From contig NZ_LOBC01000025.1 of the NCBI RefSeq assembly GCF_001583695.1, positions 1-64,000 of the forward strand: 64,000 nt of DNA, read 5' to 3'. Below the pieces are notes generated by a model. It was given only the letters and a program-made list of their open reading frames with translations. It searched no databases and was not told the DNA's origin. The position numbers and the translations under genes are program-made. Shown one piece after another: positions 25,122 through 34,529 of the stretch. Origin of the DNA: Bacillus wiedmannii (GTDB lineage: Bacteria; Bacillota; Bacilli; Bacillales; Bacillaceae_G). Positions within the stretch are counted from its first letter, which is position 1, and each line of letters starts with the position of its first letter.

Positions 25122-26537
25122 TCACACATACTTCCGATGCACCATCTTCCCATCATAAGAAAACACAACGCCCTTACTCTCCACAATGGACTCCATATGC
25201 ACCGTTCTTCCCCACAGCTGATGAAGATATGGTAATACCTTTTCTAAGTATTTTAAATCAAGCTCGATTCCTTCGTAACTATGTTTAATGTATAATTCTC
25301 CGTTCTTTAAGTAGTCTCCGTCTTCTACTACTAAGTACGGGAAGCCACCATTTGTACGCATATTTACGAGCTGATCACGTACATGTTCCCACTCTTTATC
25401 TATTACTTTATATTCTTTTCCTTGGCGCTGGAATAAGTACATATCTTCTCTCATTACGAGGTCTTTATTTAAGTAGTTTCTTAAGAACGATACGTCCCAT
25501 TCAATTTCGCGTACTTCAAAGATTTTATCACGACCAGACCCTGGTTTTACACCGCGTCGCTTCATTTCTTCTGTCGGGTTATTGTAGCGTTCTTCAATAT
25601 CTTCGAACATTTTAATACCGAGGTAGTATGGGTTAATGCTTGTTTTTGATGGTTGAACTACACCTGCATTAAGCTTTGCGAATTCAATCGCTTCAGAAGA
25701 TGTTAAGTCCATTTCACGGAGTATGCGTTGATGCCAGTACGAAGCCCAACCTTCGTTCATGATCTTCGTTTCAAGCTGCGGCCAGAAATATAACATTTCC
25801 TCGCGCATCATCGTTAATATATCGCGCTGCCAATCTTCTAGCTCACGGCTATATTCTTCAATAAAGAGTAGTAAATCTTTCTCTGGTTGCGGCGGAATTT
25901 TCTTCTTTTTATGCATATTAGGTCGTTCTCTCTTTTTGTTTCGATCATCTAAATTCCATAAATCATCGTACTGTGATATCCTTTTCTTTTCTACATCCTC
26001 TTCTAAATCTTCAATACTCCACGCAAGTTTCGGACGCATAAGCGATGGATCAATATGCTCTTGAATAGCAAGTACGGCATCCAAAAATGTCTCTACTTCT
26101 GCCTTTCCATACTTATGCTCATATGCTTTCACACGTTCAGCTGTTGCAGACATACTTTCTACCATATCTCGCTTCGTATTTGAAAAACGAATATTATTTT
26201 TAAAGAAGTCACAGTGTGCTAAAACGTGCGCTACAATTAATTTATTTTGAATTAACGAGTTCGTATCTAATAAAAAGGCATAACATGGATCAGAGTTAAT
26301 AACGAGTTCGTATATTTTACTAAGACCTAAATCGTATTGTAATTTCATTCTGAAAAATTGTTTTCCAAAACTCCAATGTGAAAACCTCGTCGGCATCCCA
26401 TATGCACCAAATGTATAAATAATTTCTGCTGGACATATTTCATAACGCATCGGATAAAAATCAAGCCCAAATCCAGTCGCAATTTCCGTAATTTCCGCAA
26501 TCGCATATTGCAGTGCTTTATCGTCACTTGCTCTCAT
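25122..26537 (-). CDS. spoVR: SpoVR family protein (stage V sporulation, spore cortex)
   Basis: This 471-residue soluble protein is conserved across its length with B. subtilis SpoVR, which is needed for proper cortex formation and is made in the mother cell. Recognisable blocks are [46 protein letters not shown] and [17 protein letters not shown]. Length matches the family. It is monocistronic. A sigma-E promoter is expected but I could not fix it. Confidence 0.93.
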   Translation of the reverse strand: MRASDDKALQYAIAEITEIATGFGLDFYPMRYEICPAEIIYTFGAYGMPTRFSHWSFGKQFFRMKLQYDLGLSKIYELVINSDPCYAFLLDTNSLIQNKLIVAHVLAHCDFFKNNIRFSNTKRDMVESMSATAERVKAYEHKYGKAEVETFLDAVLAIQEHIDPSLMRPKLAWSIEDLEEDVEKKRISQYDDLWNLDDRNKKRERPNMHKKKKIPPQPEKDLLLFIEEYSRELEDWQRDILTMMREEMLYFWPQLETKIMNEGWASYWHQRILREMDLTSSEAIEFAKLNAGVVQPSKTSINPYYLGIKMFEDIEERYNNPTEEMKRRGVKPGSGRDKIFEVREIEWDVSFLRNYLNKDLVMREDMYLFQRQGKEYKVIDKEWEHVRDQLVNMRTNGGFPYLVVEDGDYLKNGELYIKHSYEGIELDLKYLEKVLPYLHQLWGRTVHMESIVESKGVVFSYDGKMVHRKYV

Positions 26538-26615
26538 TATTTTCCCTCCTTACACTTTCCCTTAAGAAAGTGTATGATTGGAAACAAGCTTTCATGAGGA
26601 TTGATTGCATAATAA

Positions 26616-26641
26616 AAAGACATCCTCATAAAAACGAGAAT
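26616..26641 (-). terminator. Terminator after the nitroreductase gene
   Basis: On the minus strand, AGACATTCTCG / TGAGGATGTCT forms a stem followed by TTTTTATT. Confidence 0.75.
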
Positions 26642-26651
26642 GTCTCATCTA

Positions 26652-27212
26652 TTAACCTTCAATAATCTCCATCTTCTCCGTAATCGGTGTACGAGCTTTT
26701 CCTTCTGGTGCTTTATCGAAATAGCCAATGTGAAGAATTCCAACGATGCGTTGACCTCTTGTTAAACCAAGTCCTTCTATAAATAATGGATTGTAGTTTA
26801 ATCCGCCTGATTTCCAAACACAACCTAACCCACGTTCCCAAGCAAGCAGTTGGAAGTTTTGCATAAATGCACATGTTGCAGCGTAATCTTCGTCGCGTTG
26901 AATTTGACGTGGATCTTCATTAATATAAACAACAATTTGTGCAGGCGTGCTTAAGAAGCGATCAGATAAAATTTTACCGCGTTTCGCTCTTTCTTCTTCT
27001 GTGAAAGAGTTTAATACTGCATCTACTAATTTCTGGCGGCCTTCTCCAATGTATAATTTACAATTCCATGGTTCACGGTGTTTATGATTCGGTGCCCACG
27101 TTGCATCGTTTAATAATTCAATTAATAACTCTTTATCTACTGCTTTATCTGTAAATGTACGAACAGAACGTCTTTCTTTAATTACATTCGCGATGGAAGT
27201 ATATGTAGTCAT
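26652..27212 (-). CDS. Nitroreductase-family FMN oxidoreductase (YdjA-like)
   Basis: This 186-residue flavoprotein carries the FMN-binding N-terminal pattern IKERRSVRTFTDKAV, the APNHKHREPW substrate-side loop and GLGCVWKSGG near the C-terminal third. It resembles the small YdjA/TdsD subgroup. It should reduce nitro or quinone compounds with NAD(P)H. The ATG at 27212 follows AAGGGAG; the extra upstream open frame is AT-rich leader. Confidence 0.85.
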   Translation of the reverse strand: MTTYTSIANVIKERRSVRTFTDKAVDKELLIELLNDATWAPNHKHREPWNCKLYIGEGRQKLVDAVLNSFTEEERAKRGKILSDRFLSTPAQIVVYINEDPRQIQRDEDYAATCAFMQNFQLLAWERGLGCVWKSGGLNYNPLFIEGLGLTRGQRIVGILHIGYFDKAPEGKARTPITEKMEIIEG

Positions 27213-27450
27213 ATTTTTCTCTCCCTTATTTTTATCTATATGTATAAGTTTATTTTTATTATTGATATTGATTTTCAATTTCGATTATACCCTAGTTTTT
27301 TACTATTAATCAATGTTTTATGTTGGAAAACTTCCAAAAACGTCATTTTATACTGTGAATAAAAAAACTTAGCTTGTTCACAAGTTTTTCACATTTTATG
27401 GAAATGATATGTGTACAGTTTTCCACATTATCTATCTAGGAGGAATTTAC

Positions 27451-28047
27451 ATGTACAAAAAAATCGTAGTAAGTATGACTATGGCAGCATTATTATGCGG
27501 GATATCTACCTTCCCTGCTTCCGCTGCCACGCCAAAAGAAGTAACATTCCATCATCATAAACCAATTTCAGAAGAAGAAATGCAGTCGCTCGAAAAACTC
27601 GGCTATAACAAACATGAAATTTGGAAAGCTGCCCACATTGCAAAAATGAGTAAAAAAGAAATGAAAGATGTTTTAGCTTACTATAAACAAAATAAATCTT
27701 GGGAGACAACAGCCGAGCATTTCGGTGTAGATCCAAGTATGTTGAAAAAGCATCATATGAATAAAGAAACAAAAAAAGCACTACTGCAAGAATTAGCAAA
27801 TATGCAAAAATCTACACCAGACGGACTAAAACAAAAAATGAAAGATTATAATATCGGATTACGTCAGCTCACGGTATTAACAATCATCTCTCAAAAAAGT
27901 AATACCCCTCTTGATGATGTACTAAAAATGAAAAAAGACGGTATGGATATTAAACAAATCGCGGAAAAATTAAATGTTAAAAGAGAAGATATACGAGCAG
28001 AGATGATTAAATTAGTGAAGTCTATTAAAGAGAAGCAAACAAATTAA
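27451..28047 (+). CDS. Secreted helical protein of unknown function
   Basis: This 198-residue protein has a clean signal peptide (KKIVVSMTMAALLCGISTFPASA) ending near residue 26. The mature part is Lys/His-rich and helical, with repeated short helix-hairpin pieces (LEKLGYNKHEIWKAAHIAKM and MDIKQIAEKLNVKREDIRAE). The pieces look like tandem helix-turn-helix-type LysM-free modules. It has AGGAGG before the ATG and a terminator after the stop. I do not recognise the family. Confidence 0.7.
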   Translation: MYKKIVVSMTMAALLCGISTFPASAATPKEVTFHHHKPISEEEMQSLEKLGYNKHEIWKAAHIAKMSKKEMKDVLAYYKQNKSWETTAEHFGVDPSMLKKHHMNKETKKALLQELANMQKSTPDGLKQKMKDYNIGLRQLTVLTIISQKSNTPLDDVLKMKKDGMDIKQIAEKLNVKREDIRAEMIKLVKSIKEKQTN

Positions 28048-28053
28048 CACGCA

Positions 28054-28093
28054 AAAAAGGAAGAGGTATTCACTGCTCTTCCTTTTCTTTATG
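28054..28093 (+). terminator. Terminator after the secreted helical protein gene
   Basis: The arms AAAGGAAGAG and CTCTTCCTTT are followed by TCTTT. Confidence 0.8.
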
Positions 28094-28171
28094 AACTTTC
28101 AACTTTGAAGTATAAATTCCCGTATTTCCCAAAAACTAACATAAACAAATGATGTAGTAAGGGGTGAGAAA

Positions 28172-29677
28172 ATGTTTCGTTTATCGTCTAAAAAGAAGAA
28201 AAAAACAATCTGTTCCATTCCAGAGTTTGTCCTCACTATGAAAGAATCTAGTGATTTCGTTTCCTATAACATCGTAGAAGATGGGACACTATGTTTGTTT
28301 TATTATAAATCTACAGCTGAATCACTCCTCATTAATCGATTCATTTTAACACCTATAAAAAGAGAATTAGATCGCATTGAAAATATAAGTGACATAGCAA
28401 ATATCGTTACACTCGAAGGGATCATCACCAATCCTTCTATTGATGATATTCGTGAAAAATTATTAGTTGGGTATGTACTCATACAGATAAAAAACGATTC
28501 TCAAGCAGCAGAATATGCACTTATTCGTGCTGAAAGTTCAGTTTTAGGTACACGATTATATAACGATACCGAAAATGAATATAGTGTAATCGGTCCAAAA
28601 GTCGGGTTTGTTGAAAATATTGATACAAATATACACTTACTTCGCCGAAATATAGTAACAGAGCAATTGGTTTTCAAAGAAGTTATAGTTGGCTCTATAT
28701 CAAAAACAAAGGTGATAGTTGCTTACATCGAAGGCATTACAAATGAACAACACATCAATACTGCAATGCAGCGCTTACAAGATGTTGACTTTGATGTTCC
28801 TTTTGATGCAACTATGATTGAACAGTTTATTAGCGATAATAGTAACTCACCCTTCCCTGTTTTACTACCTACAGAGCGGTTAGACCGCTCTGTGTACGCA
28901 TTACTGAATGGAGGGGTTGTCATTTTAACAGACGGTTCACCTTACGCATTAGCTGGACCAGCGACGTTACTTGATTTCTTCGTCTCGCCAGAAGATTATT
29001 ATTTACCATGGATAGCAGGCTCATTTCTTCGAATGGTTCGCTTTTTCGGAGCAGCATTCTCGCTATTTTCATCAGCTATTTATACAGCTGTATTAACGTA
29101 TCACTATCAAATGATTCCTGTGGATTTACTAGGTCCGATTATTTTTTCAAGAGCTAATGTACCCTTTCCGCCCATTTTAGAAGCACTTTTTTTAGAAATC
29201 ACAATCGAATTGCTCCGTGAAGCTGGAGCACGATTACCTACAAAAGTTGGACAAACAATCGGCATCGTTGGCGGGATTGTAATTGGCCAAGCATCTGTTC
29301 AAGCTGCTTTAACGAGTAACATTTTATTAATTGCAGTTGCTTTATCAGCACTCGCTTCTTTTACAACACCAACTGTAAAAATGTCTTCTACTATCCGGAT
29401 ACTACGATTTCCACTTATTCTTTTAGCTGGTGCATTTGGGGGCTTAGGTCTTATTGTAGGATTCGTACTCATATTAGCTCATTTAATTCGCTTAAAATCA
29501 CTTGGATCACCTTATTTATTACCTCTATATCCATTTCGCGGTTTAGGGACAGCAGAAGGACTCCTTCGCCTTCCATTTAGTCAAACTGCAGAACGCGCTT
29601 CTTTTCTAAGGCCCAAAAAGAAATGGCGCTATGACCCGAACAAAGCGAAAGAAAAACGCGACGGTGAGGAAAAATGA
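28172..29677 (+). CDS. GerA-type germinant receptor, A subunit
   Basis: This is a 501-residue spore inner-membrane protein. An N-terminal soluble domain (about 1-240) precedes a membrane part with about five segments. Family motifs include PFPVLLPTERLDRSVYALL, DFFVSPEDYY, RANVPFPPILEALFLEITIE and PTKVGQTIGIVGGIVIGQA. A, B and C subunits together sense nutrients and trigger germination. It is the first gene of an A-C-B operon and overlaps the C gene by 4 bp. From memory this locus is the gerR operon of B. cereus, but the name was not verified. Expression in the forespore under sigma-G is expected. Confidence 0.92.
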   Translation: MFRLSSKKKKKTICSIPEFVLTMKESSDFVSYNIVEDGTLCLFYYKSTAESLLINRFILTPIKRELDRIENISDIANIVTLEGIITNPSIDDIREKLLVGYVLIQIKNDSQAAEYALIRAESSVLGTRLYNDTENEYSVIGPKVGFVENIDTNIHLLRRNIVTEQLVFKEVIVGSISKTKVIVAYIEGITNEQHINTAMQRLQDVDFDVPFDATMIEQFISDNSNSPFPVLLPTERLDRSVYALLNGGVVILTDGSPYALAGPATLLDFFVSPEDYYLPWIAGSFLRMVRFFGAAFSLFSSAIYTAVLTYHYQMIPVDLLGPIIFSRANVPFPPILEALFLEITIELLREAGARLPTKVGQTIGIVGGIVIGQASVQAALTSNILLIAVALSALASFTTPTVKMSSTIRILRFPLILLAGAFGGLGLIVGFVLILAHLIRLKSLGSPYLLPLYPFRGLGTAEGLLRLPFSQTAERASFLRPKKKWRYDPNKAKEKRDGEEK

Positions 29678-30756
29678 AAAATATTTTATTATGCTTTTCC
29701 ATTATCATTTTAATTGTTCAATCTGGTTGTACAGAAGCATATATAGTTGATACACAGCGAATGATTCACGTAGGTGGATTCGATATAATAAAAGATAAAA
29801 AATTTCGCGGAACCATTTTATATCCCGATTACACAAAGGGCGTACAATCTAAACCAGAAACTCAATCAACTCATGCAGGTACAATTGAAACAATCTCTTC
29901 CCTTCTAAACGCCAAATCTCCACATACGATCGCTGTAGGTCAAATGCGTGTTGTCCTATTTGGAAAAGCATTTGGTGAACATGGACTTGGAGATGTTATT
30001 AACAACTTACAACGTGATCCTAACATTGGCCGTGATGTGCAGCTAGCACTTGTAGATGGTTCAGCAGAAGAATTACTGAAACATGTCAGAATAAATGGAT
30101 CACTTTATTTATCTGATTTATTGGAGCAAAATATAAAAAACGAGACAATCCCGCGGACAGCTTTAAATATTTTTTTATATAACTTCTATTCATCTGGATG
30201 CGATCCATTTCTTCCTTACATTCAAGTATCAGAAGACAAATCTGCTTCCATTAAAGGGCTAGCTTTTTTAAAAAAGGATAAAGTGGTTATGTATACAGAT
30301 AAGAAAAGGTCTTTTTTATTTAAATTACTCATTAATCCAACGAAAAATGGGCGTTACGAAGTCCCAATACGTCAAGGTAAACATAAAGGATTAATTGCTA
30401 CTCAAAACATATCTGGAAAAAGTGTATGTTCTCTTTCACCAAACGGTGATATTCCGAAAGTTAACATACACTTAAAATTAAATGGACTCATAAAAAATGC
30501 TCCCAGCTGGCTTGATTTATCGAAGAGCAAAAATGTAACTTACGTAAAAAGACATGTAGAAAAAGCGCTTGAAAAGGATTTAAACGAATTAATACAAACA
30601 TTCCAAGAAAATGAAATCGATCCAATTGGTATACGTGAAGAAATTCGTAGTCACTCAAGAAAATGGAGCATGAAACAAATTCAGAACATGTATCCTAACG
30701 TAGATGTTGCTGTCAATGTAAAGATTAATGTCGTACAATCTGGTATCGGAGAATAG
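29674..30756 (+). CDS. GerC-type germinant receptor lipoprotein
   Basis: This 360-residue Ger(x)C-family lipoprotein has a signal peptide with lipobox IVQSGC (Cys near residue 19). Family blocks follow, such as GQMRVVLFGKAFGEHGL, ISDLLEQ-like and the C-terminal SRKWSMKQIQNMYPNVDVAVNVK. It completes the A-B-C receptor on the outer face of the inner spore membrane. The ATG overlaps the stop of the A gene (ATGA), indicating coupled translation. Confidence 0.9.
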   Translation: MKNILLCFSIIILIVQSGCTEAYIVDTQRMIHVGGFDIIKDKKFRGTILYPDYTKGVQSKPETQSTHAGTIETISSLLNAKSPHTIAVGQMRVVLFGKAFGEHGLGDVINNLQRDPNIGRDVQLALVDGSAEELLKHVRINGSLYLSDLLEQNIKNETIPRTALNIFLYNFYSSGCDPFLPYIQVSEDKSASIKGLAFLKKDKVVMYTDKKRSFLFKLLINPTKNGRYEVPIRQGKHKGLIATQNISGKSVCSLSPNGDIPKVNIHLKLNGLIKNAPSWLDLSKSKNVTYVKRHVEKALEKDLNELIQTFQENEIDPIGIREEIRSHSRKWSMKQIQNMYPNVDVAVNVKINVVQSGIGE

Positions 30757-30768
30757 TGAGGTGCTATC

Positions 30769-31878
30769 ATGGCTGAACAAGATAAAACACATACTGTTTC
30801 CCCTTATTTCACATTCCTTCTATTACACTCTCTTCAAATTGGAGTAGGTGTGCTAGGATACCAAAGGATTATTGCACAATTTGCCGGTTATGATGCTTGG
30901 ATTTCTCTTATCATCGCTGGCATTGCAACTCATATCGTACTATTTTGCATGCTTAAAATGTTAGAAAAAGATAATGATTTAATGAATATTCATACGACAT
31001 GTTTCGGAAAGTGGATTGGAAAATTTTTTTCTGTATGCTTTGCCGCATATCTTTTATTATTTTGCCTTACTGTTCTTCGTTCATATATTGAAGTGATTCA
31101 AGTTTGGGTCTTTCCTACAATTAAACCGTGGAAATTAACCTTACTATTTTTACTTGTAGCTTATTACATAATTAGAGGTGGCTTGCGGTCTGTAACAGGA
31201 ATATGTTTTTGGGGAGTTATCATACCGATTTTCGTCCTATTTTTCTTAGTTTTCCCAATGAAATATGCACATGTCCGTAACATTTTCCCAATTCTTACTC
31301 ATTCACCTTTAGAAATTCTAAATGCAACGAAAGCATCTGCATTAGAATTTCTTGGATTTGAAGCGATTCTTATTTTTTATCCGTTTATTAAAAAAGGAAA
31401 ATCGATAAATAAATGGGCACATGGTGGTATTGCTTTTTCAACTGTTTTATACGTAGTACTGGCAATTGTTTCCCTTATGTACTATAGTCAAGGGCAGCTA
31501 CACCATACCATTTGGCCAACATTAACGATGCTAAAAATCATTAAAGTTCCTTTTATCCAAAGGTTTGAGTACATCATTATTTTTCTATGGTATCTTATTA
31601 TTTTACCTAATCTTTGTTTAACCATTTGGTCTTCTTGTTGCATTAGTAAAAAATCGTTTCACATACCATTTAAAATCACACTACCATTATTTATCGCAGT
31701 CATATTTATTTCATCCTTATTTTTCACAAACCGTGAAAGTATCAACACATTAAATACAGTACTATCTAAAGCTGGTTTATATATTGTATACGCCTATATC
31801 CCAATTTTATTTCTATTTCATTCACTACGATGGCGCTTCAAAAATCCGTCGAAAAAATCTTCAACCGATACACCATAA
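30769..31878 (+). CDS. GerB-type germinant receptor, B subunit (permease-like)
   Basis: This 369-residue protein has about ten membrane segments of the spore-germination permease family, related to amino-acid transporters. Recognisable features are the N-terminal SPYFTFLLLHSLQIGVGVLG and the central ASALEFLGFEAIL. It probably binds the germinant. It follows the C gene by 12 bp. Confidence 0.9.
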   Translation: MAEQDKTHTVSPYFTFLLLHSLQIGVGVLGYQRIIAQFAGYDAWISLIIAGIATHIVLFCMLKMLEKDNDLMNIHTTCFGKWIGKFFSVCFAAYLLLFCLTVLRSYIEVIQVWVFPTIKPWKLTLLFLLVAYYIIRGGLRSVTGICFWGVIIPIFVLFFLVFPMKYAHVRNIFPILTHSPLEILNATKASALEFLGFEAILIFYPFIKKGKSINKWAHGGIAFSTVLYVVLAIVSLMYYSQGQLHHTIWPTLTMLKIIKVPFIQRFEYIIIFLWYLIILPNLCLTIWSSCCISKKSFHIPFKITLPLFIAVIFISSLFFTNRESINTLNTVLSKAGLYIVYAYIPILFLFHSLRWRFKNPSKKSSTDTP

Positions 31879-31923
31879 TCTCTGATACAATTTGAGTAAT
31901 ACATTTGTAAAGGGGACAAGCGT

Positions 31924-32433
31924 ATGAAGAAATATGTATTTTCTTTACTTGCAGTACTGAGTTTAATTCTTGCTGGATGCGGAGCTACTAGTACAAATGA
32001 AAAAAAATCATCTGAATCAAAAGAAGAGCATGACCACGCATCGCATACTCAACAAGCTGACATTCAAGAAAAAACAAAAGGAGTCGACACACTTCCTACC
32101 TTCCTAGACAAGCTTGATCCACAAATGAAAGATATATACACTGTCGCTGGGCAAAATGCAGAGCTATTAGATTGGATTCCATGTTACTGCGGTTGCGGTG
32201 AGAGTGTAGGACATAAAAATAATAAAAATTGCTTTATTCGTGAAATTAAAAAGAATGGTGAAGTTGTTTGGGATTCCCATGCAACGACTTGCGTCAATTG
32301 CCTAGAAATCGCAGTTGAATCTGCTTCCATGAAACAAAAAGGAAAATCAACGCTGGAAATTCGCAACTATATTGACAATAAGTATAAAGAAGGATACGGA
32401 AAACCAACACCTACGCCAATGCCAAAAGCTTAA
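31924..32433 (+). CDS. PCYCGC-motif lipoprotein
   Basis: This 169-residue lipoprotein has lipobox LILAGC (Cys near residue 19), a His-rich linker (HDHASHTQ) and the defining PCYCGCGESVGHKNNKNCF motif. Two further cysteines follow in TTCVNCLEIA. The cluster suggests metal binding or thiol redox chemistry on the outer face of the membrane; the family has no established function. It lies downstream of the ger operon with its own ribosome-binding site, and not far from the BdbC/thioredoxin pair. Confidence 0.85.
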   Translation: MKKYVFSLLAVLSLILAGCGATSTNEKKSSESKEEHDHASHTQQADIQEKTKGVDTLPTFLDKLDPQMKDIYTVAGQNAELLDWIPCYCGCGESVGHKNNKNCFIREIKKNGEVVWDSHATTCVNCLEIAVESASMKQKGKSTLEIRNYIDNKYKEGYGKPTPTPMPKA

Positions 32434-32458
32434 AAACGAGGATACACCTCGTTTTTTC
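32433..32458 (+). terminator. Terminator after the PCYCGC gene
   Basis: The hairpin AAAACGAGG / CCTCGTTTTTT starts at the stop codon. Confidence 0.85.
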
Positions 32459-32553
32459 GTTTCATTCACTTTTTTTCTTAACAAATTCTTTCAAGTGTAT
32501 TTCTCCTTACTTGTCACACACTATATATAACTCCTCAGTAAGGAGGGTACACA

Positions 32554-32802
32554 GTGCAAACATATAACGACTATGACAAAGCTCTCTATTACACATATAG
32601 CTGTAATTGGGATAAATTACTCGTTCTTATGGTTCAAACGAACGATCAACTATTTTCTAAGCGTATTGAACATTTTTTACACGCTTATCAATACAGTAAA
32701 GAAATGCCAGAAGTTGATAAACAATTGCAGCTCCTATTTCAATATATTGACCATGCATCCCAAAAGTCACATATAGAAGAAGTAGAACAAATTCAAATGT
32801 AA
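32554..32802 (+). CDS. yhdB: YhdB-family small protein
   Basis: This 82-residue soluble protein has the pattern DYDKALYYTYSCNWDKLLVLM and SKRIEHFLHAYQYS that I associate with B. subtilis YhdB. Its function is unknown. It starts at GTG, preceded by TAAGGAGGG. It is monocistronic, with its own terminator. Confidence 0.8.
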   Translation: MQTYNDYDKALYYTYSCNWDKLLVLMVQTNDQLFSKRIEHFLHAYQYSKEMPEVDKQLQLLFQYIDHASQKSHIEEVEQIQM

Positions 32803-32806
32803 AATA

Positions 32807-32842
32807 TAGCGCTATTCTCTTCAGGAGAATGGCGCTTTTTTA
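32807..32842 (+). terminator. Terminator after yhdB
   Basis: The arms AGCGCTATTCTC and GAGAATGGCGCT are followed by TTTTTT. Confidence 0.88.
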
Positions 32843-32966
32843 AATATTGATATCAATAAAAGTTTCCTCTTATAAAACTTTTATTGATAAACATATTTTT
32901 TCTTTCTTTTCTGTGCTACTTCATACTATAATTTAGTATGTAACTATTATAAGAGAGGTATAAAAT

Positions 32967-33386
32967 ATGGGACGAGAAAAAAAGCAAGAATATGCTTTAC
33001 TTACCGCATGGGGAGCTTCTTTTGTCGCTACACTAGGAAGTCTTTATTTTTCCGAAATCATGAAATTTGAGCCTTGTGTACTTTGTTGGTATCAACGTAT
33101 TTTTATGTATCCATTCGTTTTATGGCTTGGTATCGCTGTAGCAAAGAAAGATTATCGCATCGCAAGTTATTCTTTACCAATTGCAAGTATCGGTGCTTGT
33201 ATTTCTTTATATCACTATGCAATTCAAAAAGTCGCAGCATTTTCAGCTGCTGGGGCAGCTTGCGGCCGTGTACCTTGCACCGGAGAATTCATAAACTGGT
33301 TTGGTTTTATTACAATCCCGTTTTTAGCACTTATCGGCTTTATTACAATCGCTGTATGTAGTTTTATTGTAATAAAAAACAAATAA
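32967..33386 (+). CDS. bdbC: BdbC-type thiol-disulfide oxidoreductase (DsbB-like)
   Basis: This 139-residue membrane protein has four helices and two exported cysteine pairs, CVLCW (about 37-40) and CGRVPC (about 100-105). It reoxidises an extracytoplasmic thiol oxidase and passes electrons to quinone. The next gene, 12 bp downstream, encodes an anchored thioredoxin-fold protein that is its probable partner. Confidence 0.93.
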   Translation: MGREKKQEYALLTAWGASFVATLGSLYFSEIMKFEPCVLCWYQRIFMYPFVLWLGIAVAKKDYRIASYSLPIASIGACISLYHYAIQKVAAFSAAGAACGRVPCTGEFINWFGFITIPFLALIGFITIAVCSFIVIKNK

Positions 33387-33398
33387 GGAGATGAAACA

Positions 33399-33851
33399 AT
33401 GAAAAAAATGCTTATATTTGGTGGTATTATTATCGCTCTGTTTGCAGCAATTTTCGCTGTCACACAAATGGAAGAAAAAAATGCTACTAGCCAAAAAATT
33501 GATAATGCTACTGAAAGTAAGACAAATGGCCCTGACTACTATACAAACAAAATCTCTCTTTCAGATCTTCAAAAGAATTTAAAAGAGAAAAAAGAAGAAA
33601 CAGTATACTTTTATCAAACATCTTGCGTTCATTGTCAAAAGCTATCTCCTGTCGTAGTACCAATGGCTAAAGACTTGAACGTTGATATGAAAGTTATGGA
33701 TATTGAAAAACTAGATGTTCCTTGGGATGAATATAAAATTAAAGGAACTCCAACAATCATTCACTTTAAAGATGGCAAAGAAGTAAGCCGTATTAGTGGT
33801 GAACAACCGGAAGACAAATTAAAAGAATGGCTTGAGCAAACGAAAAAATAA
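33399..33851 (+). CDS. Membrane-anchored thioredoxin-fold protein, partner of BdbC
   Basis: This 150-residue protein has an N-terminal membrane anchor (about 4-22) and an extracytoplasmic thioredoxin domain (about 50-148). The active site is TSCVHCQK, with the cis-proline loop KGTPTIIHF. With BdbC it likely oxidises thiols in exported proteins. It is shorter than BdbD and lacks the DsbA helical insert, so it is closer to the thioredoxin branch. Confidence 0.87.
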   Translation: MKKMLIFGGIIIALFAAIFAVTQMEEKNATSQKIDNATESKTNGPDYYTNKISLSDLQKNLKEKKEETVYFYQTSCVHCQKLSPVVVPMAKDLNVDMKVMDIEKLDVPWDEYKIKGTPTIIHFKDGKEVSRISGEQPEDKLKEWLEQTKK

Positions 33852-33923
33852 CGAGAAAAGGAAACTCCTTCTACACATGAAATGGGCGTAAAATCCCAAA
33901 CTAATGTATAAGGAGGGGGTTTT

Positions 33924-34139
33924 ATGCCAGAAGTGAAATGTTCTGTTTCCAATTGCTCATTTTGGGGACAAGGTAACTTTTGTCAAGCAAGTGCAATCGT
34001 TGTTCAACCAGATGCTCAAGAGGCTGGTTCAAATGCAAATGATTCGTATACAGGCGCGGTTTTAACAAACGAGACGCTAGAAAGTTCTGTAACAACAAGT
34101 GTAGAAACTTGTTGTCATACATTTAAGCCAAAATATTAA
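33924..34139 (+). CDS. DUF1540 small cysteine-rich protein
   Basis: This 71-residue protein has the DUF1540 pattern CSVSNCSFWGQGNFCQASAI at the N-terminus and a terminal CCHTF, giving five spaced cysteines suited to metal binding. A strong AAGGAGGGGG precedes the ATG. Function is unknown; family members are common in spore formers. Confidence 0.88.
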   Translation: MPEVKCSVSNCSFWGQGNFCQASAIVVQPDAQEAGSNANDSYTGAVLTNETLESSVTTSVETCCHTFKPKY

Positions 34140-34142
34140 ATA

Positions 34143-34174
34143 AAAAAAGCATACGATTACTCGTGTGCTTTTTT
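34143..34174. terminator. Bidirectional terminator
   Basis: The arms AAAAAAGCATACGA and TCGTGTGCTTTTTT lie between convergent genes. The stem abuts the stop codon of the minus-strand membrane protein. Confidence 0.85.
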
Positions 34175-34424
34175 ACATTCCTCTCCAAAAATCATGCATC
34201 ATAAAAAAGTACAAAATAACGAGAACAACTGTCCCACATAAGGTAATGCGCCGATATATACTCTTCTCTCCTTCTCTTGCTTTCACAAATGCCCAAATAA
34301 ATCCGAAGAACAATATTAAATCAACATATGGAACATAAAAAGAAAAAACGAGAAACGCATACAAATACACGATAAATAAACAGGTCGTTACTAAGAAAAT
34401 TTTAAAAGCAAATTCACTTTTCAT
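34173..34424 (-). CDS. Small hypothetical membrane protein
   Basis: This 83-residue protein has about three hydrophobic segments (7-28, 32-47 and 60-76) and a short basic loop (KAREGEKSIYRR). It has GGGGGG-type ribosome-binding sequence before its ATG. No family is recognised. It is monocistronic between two terminators. Confidence 0.65.
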   Translation of the reverse strand: MKSEFAFKIFLVTTCLFIVYLYAFLVFSFYVPYVDLILFFGFIWAFVKAREGEKSIYRRITLCGTVVLVILYFFMMHDFWRGM

Positions 34425-34500
34425 AATGTAACCGCCCCCCTATCTGTACTGTATTATATTCAGCAAAATACAATAGTTGCAGTTAAACTCGAAGTAGAAA

Positions 34501-34528
34501 TAAGCTACCGTCTATAATACGGTAGCTT
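34501..34528 (-). terminator. Terminator after the L,D-transpeptidase gene
   Basis: On the minus strand, AAGCTACCGTA / ACGGTAGCTTA forms a stem at the end of the gene; the T tract is weak. Confidence 0.6.
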
Positions 34529-34529
34529 A

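Noticed and set aside
28100-28171. Sigma-G promoter for the ger operon
   Set aside because: TGAAGT at 28106 is a fair -35, but the sequence at the expected -10 matches poorly, so it is not listed.
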